Part shown: positions 42,540 through 51,403 of the stretch, piece after piece | Numbering within the stretch: position 1 is the first letter of the stretch | How the letters are laid out: each line of letters opens with the position of its first letter | Assembly: GCA_035529895.1 (NCBI GenBank) | Contig: DATKVV010000077.1 | Span: 1 to 64,000, forward strand | Reading direction: 5' to 3' | DNA from: JAUWKC01 sp035529895 | Lineage (GTDB): Bacteria > Planctomycetota > Phycisphaerae > Sedimentisphaerales > Anaerobacaceae | Length of the DNA: 64,000 nucleotides | Program-made: the position numbers and the translations under genes | The notes under the pieces: generated by a model | Databases searched by the model: none | What the model was told of the DNA's origin: nothing | What the model saw: the letters and a program-made list of their open reading frames with translations, nothing else

Positions 42540-42758
42540 CGAAAGCAAGCGGGAGTTTGTTGATTATAGCCCACACCTATCATTAAACCTTGCTGCTCAA
42601 TATTCTTTGACAATTTGTTTTTTGCTTGTACGAACAATTTTCAAGCAGAATGGTATTGACGAGTAGAGCTTCTTGATATATCATACATGAGCATTTAACA
42701 GGGCTGGGAATTTCCGCTTTTTCCTCTCCCTCCGCATCTCAGCCCTGTTTTTTTTATG
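42540..42758 (+). ncRNA. Probable small non-coding RNA, rod-like (6S-like?)
   Basis: This stretch is bounded by a strong promoter and a strong terminator. The middle can fold into a long imperfect rod: CAATA, TTCT, TTGA and AATTTGTT at 42589-42620 pair in order with AACAATT, TCAA, AGAA and TATTG at 42633-42658. Its length of about 215 bases, rod shape and terminal hairpin recall 6S RNA, but I cannot match a known family consensus. A second promoter-like site (TTGACG at 42656, TATCAT at 42679) might give a shorter form. A reading frame starting at 42687 has only three codons. Confidence 0.55.
42698..42758 (+). terminator. Strong rho-independent terminator
   Basis: AACAGGGCTG pairs with CAGCCCTGTT and is followed by a run of eight T in total. 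It would end the plus-strand RNA started at about 42540. Confidence 0.85.
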
Positions 42759-42950
42759 CGCAGAAAAAACCGCCATTCCCTCAAGACGTAAATGCCGGGT
42801 AGGATTTGTCCGCATTTGTGCGCGGTGATTTGGCTTCAATACCGCCCTGTCTTTGCTCGGTGGTTGCCTTCTCAAGTGACGCAGAAGTAACGAAACATAT
42901 CCGGCGGATCGTGGTCTCGGTCGTTTTTCAGAAAAGATTGTAGAATACCT

Positions 42951-43598
42951 TTACGGGTCAAGAAAAGGGCAGTTCGAACGCAAAGCAAATAGCACCTTTT
43001 TTCGTAGATTTAGCTCTCTCAGCCGTATTTCCATCGGCTGGGGATTAACTTTATACCGTTCAGCAAGTCGCGAACATAACTTGGATGGAATGAGATTACC
43101 CTCATACCCGTACAGTTTTACGAGCCCCTCGTAGAGCTTCGCTGCATCTTCCGGGAGATTCCGTCGGGGCATCAGGATCTCGCCGGCGAAATAATTAGCG
43201 TCCCTTTCGATGTAACTGTAGGCTTTTGTGATTCGATTTCTCAAGACAATCGAATCCTCAATTGTGTGGCAGCTCCCGCAAACCTGAGTGTGCAGGACAA
43301 CATGGCCTAATTCATGTGCGATTGAGAAATTTGCTCGAGCCCTTTGCAGGTTCAATGTATCCTCATCTACAAGGATATCGAAATGACCATTGTGTTTGCT
43401 CATTAGTACCGCGGCGACTTTAAAACGATCCTCAAGCAAAGTTGCGGGAACAATGTCATCAACAAGATAGTTGCTCTCTGCGAGCCAGTCGATATCAATT
43501 GGAATGCTTACGCCTGTAGGATAAGCTTCGTTCAGTATCTTTGCAGCGAAGACCTCGATTTCGAAGTTTCTATACCTCCTTGCATGCGACGGATCCAT
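42951..43598 (-). CDS. ImmA/IrrE-family metallo-endopeptidase
   Basis: A zinc peptidase of the M78 family, with the motif HELGH at residues 95-99 and a third ligand probably in the ERDANYFAGEILMP segment. In ICEBs1 and phages such proteins cut the partner repressor to switch on the element. Here an XRE repressor lies 11 bases upstream, a typical ImmR/ImmA-type pair. 215 residues is close to normal. It lies downstream of the terminase large subunit, so it may control phage-type genes or may be an independent stress switch. Confidence 0.88.
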   Translation of the reverse strand: MDPSHARRYRNFEIEVFAAKILNEAYPTGVSIPIDIDWLAESNYLVDDIVPATLLEDRFKVAAVLMSKHNGHFDILVDEDTLNLQRARANFSIAHELGHVVLHTQVCGSCHTIEDSIVLRNRITKAYSYIERDANYFAGEILMPRRNLPEDAAKLYEGLVKLYGYEGNLIPSKLCSRLAERYKVNPQPMEIRLRELNLRKKVLFALRSNCPFLDP

Positions 43599-43609
43599 CC
43601 GCTATTCCT

Positions 43610-43999
43610 TCAATAGAATTTTTTAATATACTCGGCCAACTCCCTGAGTTTCTTTTCGCTTAATTGTTTGTTAGCTACCGTCCGCACCAATACTGGAATG
43701 CCCGGCTGTGTTTTTACTGTGTCGGCTACGTCGGCTGGAATGCGATTTTTTGCTTTTGCTGCTAAGTCAAACAGCCTCTCTCGTCTCGTATCCTCTTGTG
43801 GCAAGCCGAGGGCGTCGCATATACGGTCAATAGTTCTTCGACCCGCCGGCGGCGGAATGCGATCTCGCTCTATGTTGCTCAAATTTGAGGGTTTCATATC
43901 AATCAAGTCTGCGAACGCTCGCAAGCCAACACGAGCTTCAGTGACTCTTATTTTTTTCAACAGCTCTCCGAACGTCTTGTCTGCCTTTACTCTTCGCAT
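43610..43999 (-). CDS. XRE-family repressor (partner of ImmA-like protease)
   Basis: A 129-residue DNA-binding protein with an N-terminal HTH (GLRAFADLIDMKPSNLSNIERDR, about residues 25-47) and a variable C-terminal part that could bind the protease. A 21-bp perfect palindrome overlaps its promoter at 44048-44068, so it probably represses itself. The ATG at 43999 follows AGGGG. Together with the ImmA-like gene it forms a two-gene operon. Confidence 0.85.
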   Translation of the reverse strand: MRRVKADKTFGELLKKIRVTEARVGLRAFADLIDMKPSNLSNIERDRIPPPAGRRTIDRICDALGLPQEDTRRERLFDLAAKAKNRIPADVADTVKTQPGIPVLVRTVANKQLSEKKLRELAEYIKKFY

Positions 44000-44047
44000 C
44001 AGTTACCCCTTTCGAACTCGGTCGGAAATAAACATTTCACATGCCTC

Positions 44048-44085
44048 TGTTATATATATTATATAACACTTCGGCGTCAAGTCAA
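44048..44085 (-). promoter_or_regulatory. Promoter and operator of the XRE/ImmA operon
   Basis: On the minus strand, TTGACT (44085-44080) and TATAAT (44063-44058) are 16 bases apart. The -10 lies within a perfect inverted repeat, TGTTATATA, three bases, TATATAACA, at 44048-44068, so a bound repressor would block the promoter. Confidence 0.75.
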
Positions 44086-44152
44086 TAGATTATCAAATTT
44101 TTTTGCACATTTTCTCAATTGTGCAACATGCCGTCCAATGCCCGTTTCAACA

Positions 44153-45646
44153 CTAATATCGGCGGGAGGCGGCTTGTCTGGGGCGGGTGTGGTTGATGAA
44201 GAAGTAGCGCAGGGCGTCGATTGGGTGGTCGTACAGGCCGTCCTTGACCGGCAGCTCAGCCCCGAAGGCGGCGGCGCCGGCCTCCGGATAATGGTAGCAC
44301 TGCATCGCCTCTATCAGCCGCTCGCAGCTCGGCGAAATCACGAGTCTGCTTTTGCCGTCGCCGGCCCTGATTGCCCGACGGATAAGCTCGATGCCCTCCA
44401 GAATTCCGCTCCGACGATACCGCGTCGCTATCCCCAGCGTCCGCAGCTCCCGAACGGCGCTGGTGCCGGTAACGTCATTTATCCCCACACCCGCCGGGTC
44501 ACAAAAGGTGGCCGCCACCCGTGCTTCTCCGCCGGGCGTTCGCTGTTTAATCTCCGCCGCGTGCACGTCAATCGTGGCCCGGCTGCGCACATACTCATCT
44601 ATCACCCGCACGACCCCCTCCTCATCGACCTGAATCCACAGACAGACAAAAGGATTGACAAAGCCGAAATCAAGCGTCCGGTACACCGGCAGATTTGGGT
44701 CATAATCGACCGGCCGAACGTGCCGGGCGGGGTCGAACTCGTCAAAGACCACATTTTCGAGATTGGGCCTTTTGCAGAGCATCTCAGACTCCCAGCCTGC
44801 TCTGCTGGCCCGACGCATCGACGTTATGCAGTCGTCAATCCTCAAGTACCCGCGCGCCTGCCTGGCTTTTCCCTGACAGTCGCACCACAAAACGCACTGC
44901 GAGCAGCCGCGGTCCGTGCATTTTTCTATCACCTCCCAGAGACACCACTTGAAAACCGGCGTGCCGAGCTGCTCCGCGGATGACACAATCTTTTGCATAA
45001 GGCCGTACGGTCTGTGCATTGTGCTGATTACCTCCATACCGGCCACCAGATTCGCGGTGCTGCGGGTGGTGAACTTTGCCGCCGCAAAGACGTCCTGGTC
45101 AAAAAGCTCCACCTCGTCGCAGCGCAGCTTCTGGATATGCTGGCCCCGGACGCTCATCGGCGACTGCGTCAGGACCTCAACGGCCGCTCCGTTAATAAAG
45201 CGGCATTTATCTTTGCGGACCGCCCCATCCAGGAACTGCTCGAAGCCTTTGTTGAGAAAGCCGGTCAGGTATTCATACATCCGGCCGGACTGCTCGCCCG
45301 AGCCGCCCAGTATCCTCACCTGGCAGTCGGGTTTGAAGACGCAGTCCAGCAGCGTGGCGACCGCAGCCAGTTGAGTCTTTCCGCCGGCGCGGTTGGCCCA
45401 GACTATCGCATCGGCGTTTGCGGCTCTTTCGGTGTTAAAATCGGCGGAGAAACTGTGCCACAGATAGTCCATCGGGTTTGCGTGGTCGGGGCAGATTCTT
45501 TTGCCGGGGATATCAACACCGAGGAATACTTTGACGTAATTCTGAAGGTCCCGCTTTGCTCCGGGCCGGGTTCGTCGAAGAACCGAGTAAATCGAAGAAG
45601 CGTTATCGATACTGCGAAAAGACGCTGGAAAAGTTAGTTTTCTCAT
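44153..45646 (-). CDS. Phage-type terminase large subunit
   Basis: DNA-packaging motor and nuclease. The ATPase part has a Walker A-like ANRAGGKT (residues 84-91) and Walker B LRCDEVELF (Asp177-Glu178). The RNase H-like nuclease part keeps three acidic residues: TLDFG (Asp326), FCDPAG (Asp383) and DHPIDALRY (Asp477). Between the two is a Cys cluster at 243, 248, 251, 255 and 257 that may bind zinc. 497 residues is full length, with no sign of decay. It lies on the minus strand between rpiB and the XRE repressor. No portal or capsid gene is near, and the small-subunit-like gene is 9 kb away. Confidence 0.88.
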   Translation of the reverse strand: MRKLTFPASFRSIDNASSIYSVLRRTRPGAKRDLQNYVKVFLGVDIPGKRICPDHANPMDYLWHSFSADFNTERAANADAIVWANRAGGKTQLAAVATLLDCVFKPDCQVRILGGSGEQSGRMYEYLTGFLNKGFEQFLDGAVRKDKCRFINGAAVEVLTQSPMSVRGQHIQKLRCDEVELFDQDVFAAAKFTTRSTANLVAGMEVISTMHRPYGLMQKIVSSAEQLGTPVFKWCLWEVIEKCTDRGCSQCVLWCDCQGKARQARGYLRIDDCITSMRRASRAGWESEMLCKRPNLENVVFDEFDPARHVRPVDYDPNLPVYRTLDFGFVNPFVCLWIQVDEEGVVRVIDEYVRSRATIDVHAAEIKQRTPGGEARVAATFCDPAGVGINDVTGTSAVRELRTLGIATRYRRSGILEGIELIRRAIRAGDGKSRLVISPSCERLIEAMQCYHYPEAGAAAFGAELPVKDGLYDHPIDALRYFFINHTRPRQAASRRY

Positions 45647-45763
45647 TGTTATGTCCCCTCTCTTTCAGTCATGTGCAACCAGTTGTTGTTTGTAATATGG
45701 CCGGCACGGCCGTGCGTTTTGATTTTGCTCCGGAGGCGGAAGGTCAATCCCTGTTGAAGGTCC

Positions 45764-46201
45764 TTAGGTTTGATATTTTTCTATTTTGTCGATACGCCGC
45801 TGATGGCGACCGCCTGCAAACAGCGTATTGAGCCATAAGTCAACAATTTCAAGTGCTTCGTGTATTGAAAGCATCTCCTCCCCGAGTGCGAGCATATTGG
45901 CGTCGTTATGTTCCCGGCTGAGCCTCGCCGAGCGAAGGTCCCAGCATAGCGCGCACCTTATACCCGGTACTTTGTTGGCAACCATTGCTTCGCCGTTGCC
46001 CGACCGGCCCAGCACGATGCCGCGCTCGAATTTGCCGGCGGCCACCGCCTCCGCCGCCGGGCGGATAAAGTCCGGATAATCGCAGCTCTCCGTCGAGTGC
46101 GTGCCGAAATCCTTGACCTGATGTCCCTTCTCTATCAGGACCGTCTTAATCTGTTCCTTGTACTTAAAGCCTGCGTGGTCGGATGCTATCGCAATTTTCA
46201 T
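45764..46201 (-). CDS. rpiB: Ribose-5-phosphate isomerase B
   Basis: Interconverts ribose 5-phosphate and ribulose 5-phosphate. The N-terminus SDHAGFKYKE and the loop GIVLGRSGNGEAMVANK are typical. The catalytic Cys of the E. coli enzyme is replaced by Gly in that loop, and the Glu in GNGE (Glu71) stands where mycobacterial RpiB uses its catalytic Glu. 145 residues is normal. The start follows AAGGAACGG. Confidence 0.93.
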   Translation of the reverse strand: MKIAIASDHAGFKYKEQIKTVLIEKGHQVKDFGTHSTESCDYPDFIRPAAEAVAAGKFERGIVLGRSGNGEAMVANKVPGIRCALCWDLRSARLSREHNDANMLALGEEMLSIHEALEIVDLWLNTLFAGGRHQRRIDKIEKYQT

Positions 46202-46292
46202 GGCCGTTCCTTCTTATCTGGTCATTACAGCTTCGCAGCAAACATAATAGACAATATGTTATTTGTATCAAGACCGAGGTTCAAAAAAGAGT

Positions 46293-48611
46293 CTATTTCA
46301 GGAGGCGATTGAGCAGTTCATCGGAAACCGTGAGCGTGTAAACAGTGTTGGCGTCTTGCGGGCCTTCTATGTGATACGGTACAACCTGGCGAAGAATCGG
46401 GGCGTCGGCCTTGTCATCCGGACGGTATTCGACAATGAATTCCCCTTTTGAATAGCCGACGAACTCGAAAAAGGCGAATCCGTTCTCGTCGGTGCTGCTG
46501 ACGGGCGGTTTGCAGCCGCCGCAGACCACGACGGGTACACCTTCAACTGGGGATCCCTGGGAATTCAGCACCTGGACAACTACCGGGAACGGATCGAGGA
46601 TTCTGTGCCTGCCTAAATCGATGAACTGACCCTGCCGGAGCTTTAGGTTCTCCGCCACCGTGATAGGCGCGCAGCCAACGTAGCCAGGGCTGCACAGATT
46701 CAACCGTAGCGTCACTCCCGCAGGGACCAGAAAGCGGTGTGGCCGGTAGTCGCCCTGGATCTGGGTGACCTCAAGCTGGTTGCCTCGAAAGAGCCCGTGA
46801 TCGGCCTGTTGGCCGCAGGCGGCAAGCAAGTTTTCGGCCCAGGCAAGGCTCTTATCCTTGTCGATAAACCATTGCGGCCCCACCAACCACCAGGGAGGCA
46901 GCCCCAGCATTCGGCGCCGATTTGGGTCCACTGCGAAAGCGAAAGCAGGCCGAACGCTGACCTTCGCTGCCGGAAAAAGCTTCGCCTCGGGCAAGAGACA
47001 AGTCCCGTTACCATCTTCTCTGCTCCAGCTCGCCGGCAAATGATAAGGGACATAATCCTGCTCAAAAACAACAAACCTGTCTAACTGTGTTTTTGCCGCT
47101 GAATTAACCTCAAAACTACCGCTGGCATCTGTGCGAACCAGGCAGATAAAACGAAAAAGAACTTCCATTCTGACTTTGACTGACTGGAATTCAAGATCGT
47201 TCTGCATTGGCGGGATTTTTTGTAGCCGGTGCAGGGTAGCCCACTCCTCGGCGGTCAGATAAGCAAGGCTGCTCCGCCCATTACACCCCCGAGAAGCAAC
47301 CACAAACGCTCCGCCCATGGGCTGGCCGGTTATACCATTGACCACCCGGCCCTTGTAGGTTCTCGCCGGCTTGGCCCGGAAAACCAGTTGCTCGGGACTG
47401 TCCGCGGTAACCTCCAGACTCTGGAACTTGTACTTGTCCTGTGTGGGGTCTTCTGGGTACCTGGCGTCGTATCTGCCGAGTGGTAATTTGGCGCCTTCTT
47501 TCCATTGCTCGTAGTCAAAACACAGGTTGTTGTCCCGGCCTTCTCGCCGGACAACCACTCGAATGTCTCTGAGCACATTCGGGTCGGTGATGGTCCCGTT
47601 CTGATCCTCGAAGGCAAAGGTATGAAAATAGTCTGCATATTCGAGCGTAACCTTCGCGGGTTGGCCGTTCATAATGTGAAGGCAGGCCGGCAAGAGACCG
47701 GACTTGGGAGGCGGCTCGACCTTAACCGTATATTTGGTCTTGGGCGGAACCATTGGGCCGACCTGATAAGCCTCCTCCGAGGGCGGAAGGTACATGCGAA
47801 ATCTTCCGTCCGGGTCGGTGGTAACGCCGTGCGTTTGGCCACTTACAGTTCTGATCCAGTCATCGCCCAAGGTAATTATCGCGATGCCGTAGATAGTTGC
47901 TCCGCCGACCGGTTGTCCGTTAGCATCGACCACGCGGCCCCAGATGCTGCGATTATCCGCCTCGCTCCCGGCCGGTACCAGAGGTACATAATACAGGTCG
48001 TGGCGCTCAAAGGCGGTCTGTGCTACAAACGCCGAGCCATACTCTGGTTGGAAGACTTCAAAGTAAAAAGGTTCGCAGCGCGTCTCGTTAAGCCCTGCAC
48101 TGGCTTTTGAACAGCAGGGGATACCGGTCAGACGGCCCTTTTCATCAAGTTGTCTCCGGTCGATCAGGACACGTTTGTCTCCGCACTTGAAGTGGATTCT
48201 TACATCCGCACGTGGAATAGGCTGGGCCAGGCCGTCTACAAAAGTCAGGTCGCAGTCGGTCTGCTCGCCGCCGGGAACCTCTTGCAGCAGCCTGAACTCA
48301 AGTCCCTCCTTATAAGCCCAACCGTATATACGGTTGCCCAGTACCTGTCTTACCAGTTTGTCTCGCTGGTCTTCGCCGAAAATGACTACGAATGTAGTTT
48401 CGTCGGCATCAACAAAATCGAATACAACGCCGTCCCCGTTGAGCTGCAGGGTGGTTTGCTTAAACGCATTAGGGTTCTCTGTGCCGCATTCGTACAACCG
48501 AACCACTACCTGTCTGCCGTCAAGGTCGAGCTGCTGCGATGCTTCGGCCAAAACCGAACCCGCCGAGAAAGCTGCACCGAACAACGCCGCCAACAGAAGA
48601 ATGCGTTTCAT
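46293..48611 (-). CDS. Secreted protein with carboxypeptidase-regulatory-like domains (paralogue A)
   Basis: 772 residues with a signal peptide (MKRILLLAALFGAAFSAGS). The body has several carboxypeptidase-regulatory/Cna-B-like beta domains: GRVVDANGQPVGGATIYG with TDPDGRFRMYLP, YKGRVVNGITGQPMGGAFVV, and at the C-terminus GSPVEGVPVVVCGG with STDENGFAFFEF. No enzyme motif is visible. Its promoter, first codons and last 80 codons are nearly identical to those of the next gene (48838-51201), while the middle is different. It is probably an envelope or surface protein. Function unknown. Confidence 0.75.
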   Translation of the reverse strand: MKRILLLAALFGAAFSAGSVLAEASQQLDLDGRQVVVRLYECGTENPNAFKQTTLQLNGDGVVFDFVDADETTFVVIFGEDQRDKLVRQVLGNRIYGWAYKEGLEFRLLQEVPGGEQTDCDLTFVDGLAQPIPRADVRIHFKCGDKRVLIDRRQLDEKGRLTGIPCCSKASAGLNETRCEPFYFEVFQPEYGSAFVAQTAFERHDLYYVPLVPAGSEADNRSIWGRVVDANGQPVGGATIYGIAIITLGDDWIRTVSGQTHGVTTDPDGRFRMYLPPSEEAYQVGPMVPPKTKYTVKVEPPPKSGLLPACLHIMNGQPAKVTLEYADYFHTFAFEDQNGTITDPNVLRDIRVVVRREGRDNNLCFDYEQWKEGAKLPLGRYDARYPEDPTQDKYKFQSLEVTADSPEQLVFRAKPARTYKGRVVNGITGQPMGGAFVVASRGCNGRSSLAYLTAEEWATLHRLQKIPPMQNDLEFQSVKVRMEVLFRFICLVRTDASGSFEVNSAAKTQLDRFVVFEQDYVPYHLPASWSREDGNGTCLLPEAKLFPAAKVSVRPAFAFAVDPNRRRMLGLPPWWLVGPQWFIDKDKSLAWAENLLAACGQQADHGLFRGNQLEVTQIQGDYRPHRFLVPAGVTLRLNLCSPGYVGCAPITVAENLKLRQGQFIDLGRHRILDPFPVVVQVLNSQGSPVEGVPVVVCGGCKPPVSSTDENGFAFFEFVGYSKGEFIVEYRPDDKADAPILRQVVPYHIEGPQDANTVYTLTVSDELLNRLLK

Positions 48612-48638
48612 AGTCCGCTCCTTGTATTCCTGTTTTGC

Positions 48639-48666
48639 ATTATACCCGCCGGACCCTTTTCGTCAA
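48639..48666 (-). promoter_or_regulatory. Promoter of paralogue A
   Basis: TTGACG (48666-48661) and TATAAT (48644-48639), 16 bases apart, 28 bases before the start codon. The same promoter is found before paralogue B. Confidence 0.85.
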
Positions 48667-48837
48667 GGACTTTTTTGATGGCCAAAGCTGATTTTTTGCA
48701 CCCCCGCACCAGTCCGCTTTCGGCGAAGGCAAAATCGCAATCGGCTCGCCAGACTTCCTTCTTATCTGGTTATTACTGCTTCGCAGCAAACATAATATAC
48801 GTTATCCGTATCAAGACCGCGGGTTCACAAAAAGAGT

Positions 48838-51201
48838 TCATTTCAGGAGGCGATTGAGCAGTTCATCGGAAACCGTGAGCGTGTAAACAGTGTTGGCATC
48901 TTGCGGGCCTTTTACATCATACGGTACGGCCTGGCGAAGAATCGCGGCGTCGGCCTTGTCGTCCGGATGGTATTGGACAATGAATTCGCCTTTTGAATAG
49001 CCGACAAACTCGAAAAAGGCGAATCCGTTCTCGTCGGTGCTGCTGATTGCGGCATCATGGTCTCCGCAGGCGACTACCGCCACACCCTCGACCGGTGCAG
49101 CCGCGGAATTGACTACCTCAACGAATATACCGAATGGTTCAATAATATCGACCTCGCCCAGGTCCCGAACCTCGCCCTGCTGCAACGTGACCCCGTCGGC
49201 AATAGTAACCGGCGCCCATTCGATCTCCCCGAGTACGCGCAAGTTTATTCGCAGGTCAACTCCGGCCGGTACGGGAAAAGTGTTGTCTTTGCCGGCCTCG
49301 ACTCTAAAATCTCGGAACACTCCGTCTTGCGGATGCTCGCCGCAGGCGGCGACAAAATCCTTTGCCCAGGCCGGACTATCTCCAGTGTACACGTGCCATT
49401 GGGGCCTGAACTTGATGGTACGCTGCCCCGTTTTTACCTTGGCAACAGGATGAATCTGGACCGTTGCCGCCGGGAAAAGTTCAACATCTGGTACAAAGTA
49501 GCGGTTGTCCTGTTCTTTTGTGGTCCAGCTCTTTATTATCCACGCCTCCAGATATTCCTCCTTGGAGACAACAAGCCGCAAAACGATGTCGTCCGACGGA
49601 ACCACAAGCTCGAAAGAGCCGTCCTCAGTGGTATTTACCGACTGACGGCCGGCTTTCACCATCGCCTTCGCCATCGGCAGGCCTGTAACGCCGCTGACCA
49701 CACGTCCATAGTAAATTCTCGGCGGAGGAAGCTTGAAAACGAGTTCTTCGGGACTGTCCTCGGTCACCTCAATCGCCTGAAACCTGAATGTGTCGGCTTG
49801 TGCACGATACGTTCCTAACGGAAACCTGCCGCCGTCCTTCCACTGATGGTATCCGAAATAGGTGTTGCTTGTTCCCGGAGCCATTTCGATTCTAAGCCCG
49901 ATGTTACGGAGTACCTCAGGGTCGGTGATAGCCCCATTCGCGCCCTCGAAGACAAAAGTGTGAAAATACCCTCCGTAATCAAGTCTGATTGTGGATTCCT
50001 CGCCGTTTGGTATGTCGCCTCTGAAGCCGGCAAGGCCTGAGCTTGGCGGCGGGTCGACCCGGACAAAGCATTTTGCTTTTGGGGGAATCAGTGTTCCGAA
50101 TTGAACGATATCTTCACCTATCGGGGGGTAAATTCGAAAGCGTCCCTGCTGGTCCGTCACGACGCCGTGTCTTTGGTCCAGAGCGCAGCCTACCCGTTTG
50201 CCCCCGGATGGAATCATGCCCTCGACCCAGATAACTGCTCCGCTTACACCGTTGCCGTTCGGGTCGAGCACAGCGCCCCGGAAGCTGCGCCGGTCAGCTT
50301 CGCTGCCCGGCGGAACACAAGGCACAAAAAGGTCGCCTGCTTCCAGTGAAGCCCGCGGCTCCAAAATGCTCGTGCCGTATCCGCTTCCCGAAACCCGAAC
50401 CTCACACCGGCATTGTTTGGCATCGGAAAAATCCTGCAGGCCCCCCGCGCAGAACGGTAAAAACAATTGTCCTTGTGCATCAGTAACGTACCTGCCGAGG
50501 AGAATCCTTCCGGCTCCACTTTTCAAATACCATTCAACCTGAGCTGCGGGCAGTGGATTGCTCAAAGCGTCATAAAGACCCCAGCGATAGCTTTCTTGTG
50601 CACTCTGCGCTTTGAGAGGCGCATAAAGTTCCAGGCCTTTGAGGTATTCCCACCCGCGAAAACTGCTGCCCAGGAGTTGCCTTATCACGGGGTCTTTCTG
50701 GTCCTGCCCGAAAACCACGACCAGCGCGGCATAATCGAGTTGCCCAATATCACATATCACTTTCCGGCCGGATATCTTCAGTCTTGTTTCTCTGTACGCA
50801 GAAATATCGGGCTGGGTGTCTTTATAAATTCGCAGCAGTATCTCCCTCCCGTCGAGCTCGGCCCGCAACACGGGCAGGTAAAACGTCGGCCCCTCTTCGT
50901 ATTTCCACTCCAGCGTCTCACCCGTCAAATACTCCTTTAACAGTCCATCCGTCTGATCCTGCGCCAAGAGTCCAAGAATTGCGGCTCCGTTCGGGTCTTT
51001 GAGTTCCGGCTCGATAGTCCGTCCCTTTACCACCACGCTAATCGTTTCGTATAATCCTTTCAGACGGGCCTGTTGGTCCTTAAAGACACGCAGCACTGCT
51101 TGTCTGCCGTCGAGGTCGAAGTTCTTCGGCTTCTCGGCCGCAGGCGCAAGTGCCCAAATGGTTCCGCCGAACAACGCCGCCAACAGAAGAATGCGTTTCA
51201 T
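48838..51201 (-). CDS. Secreted protein with carboxypeptidase-regulatory-like domains (paralogue B)
   Basis: 787 residues with the same signal peptide start (MKRILLLAALFG) as paralogue A. Beta domains include RGAVLDPNGNGVSGAVIWV with TDQQGRFRIYPP, YYGRVVSGVTGLPMAKAMV with NTTEDGSFELVVP, and the C-terminal APVEGVAVVACG with STDENGFAFFEF. The first 200 residues hold two copies of a LDGRxxxLRxxK-type segment (at about 30 and 112) that also occurs once in paralogue A. No catalytic motif is seen. The tandem pair arose by duplication of a unit of about 2.55-2.59 kb. Confidence 0.75.
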   Translation of the reverse strand: MKRILLLAALFGGTIWALAPAAEKPKNFDLDGRQAVLRVFKDQQARLKGLYETISVVVKGRTIEPELKDPNGAAILGLLAQDQTDGLLKEYLTGETLEWKYEEGPTFYLPVLRAELDGREILLRIYKDTQPDISAYRETRLKISGRKVICDIGQLDYAALVVVFGQDQKDPVIRQLLGSSFRGWEYLKGLELYAPLKAQSAQESYRWGLYDALSNPLPAAQVEWYLKSGAGRILLGRYVTDAQGQLFLPFCAGGLQDFSDAKQCRCEVRVSGSGYGTSILEPRASLEAGDLFVPCVPPGSEADRRSFRGAVLDPNGNGVSGAVIWVEGMIPSGGKRVGCALDQRHGVVTDQQGRFRIYPPIGEDIVQFGTLIPPKAKCFVRVDPPPSSGLAGFRGDIPNGEESTIRLDYGGYFHTFVFEGANGAITDPEVLRNIGLRIEMAPGTSNTYFGYHQWKDGGRFPLGTYRAQADTFRFQAIEVTEDSPEELVFKLPPPRIYYGRVVSGVTGLPMAKAMVKAGRQSVNTTEDGSFELVVPSDDIVLRLVVSKEEYLEAWIIKSWTTKEQDNRYFVPDVELFPAATVQIHPVAKVKTGQRTIKFRPQWHVYTGDSPAWAKDFVAACGEHPQDGVFRDFRVEAGKDNTFPVPAGVDLRINLRVLGEIEWAPVTIADGVTLQQGEVRDLGEVDIIEPFGIFVEVVNSAAAPVEGVAVVACGDHDAAISSTDENGFAFFEFVGYSKGEFIVQYHPDDKADAAILRQAVPYDVKGPQDANTVYTLTVSDELLNRLLK

Positions 51202-51228
51202 AGTCCGCTCCTTGTATTCCTATTTTGC

Positions 51229-51256
51229 ATTATACCCGCCGGACCGTTTTCGTCAA
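51229..51256 (-). promoter_or_regulatory. Promoter of paralogue B
   Basis: TTGACG (51256-51251) and TATAAT (51234-51229), 16 bases apart. It is nearly identical to the promoter of paralogue A, including flanking bases. Confidence 0.85.
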
Positions 51257-51403
51257 GGACTTTTTTGATGGCCAAAGCTGATTTTTTACACCCCCGCACT
51301 AATCGGTTTTTGGCGAAAGCAAAATCGCAATCGGCCCGGCATATTTCCTTCTCACGCGGACGATAAGGTCGCGGCCCCTCGGCGCCCGGCGGTGCCGGCT
51401 ATC

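Larger units (their letters stand above)
48580..51345 (-). repeat. Duplicated promoter/5' and 3'/flank segments of the tandem paralogues
   Basis: The promoter-plus-start block (48580-48770) returns at about 51170-51345. The 3' end plus downstream flank (46210-46500) returns at about 48757-49050. The two units are thus about 2.55-2.59 kb apart. Similarity is near complete in these end blocks and much lower between them. Confidence 0.8.

Noticed and set aside
42681..42875. A 64-codon very basic minus-strand frame overlapping the terminator at 42698-42758
   Set aside because: It runs through a strong terminator hairpin of the opposite strand and the basic composition comes from the T/C-rich tract.
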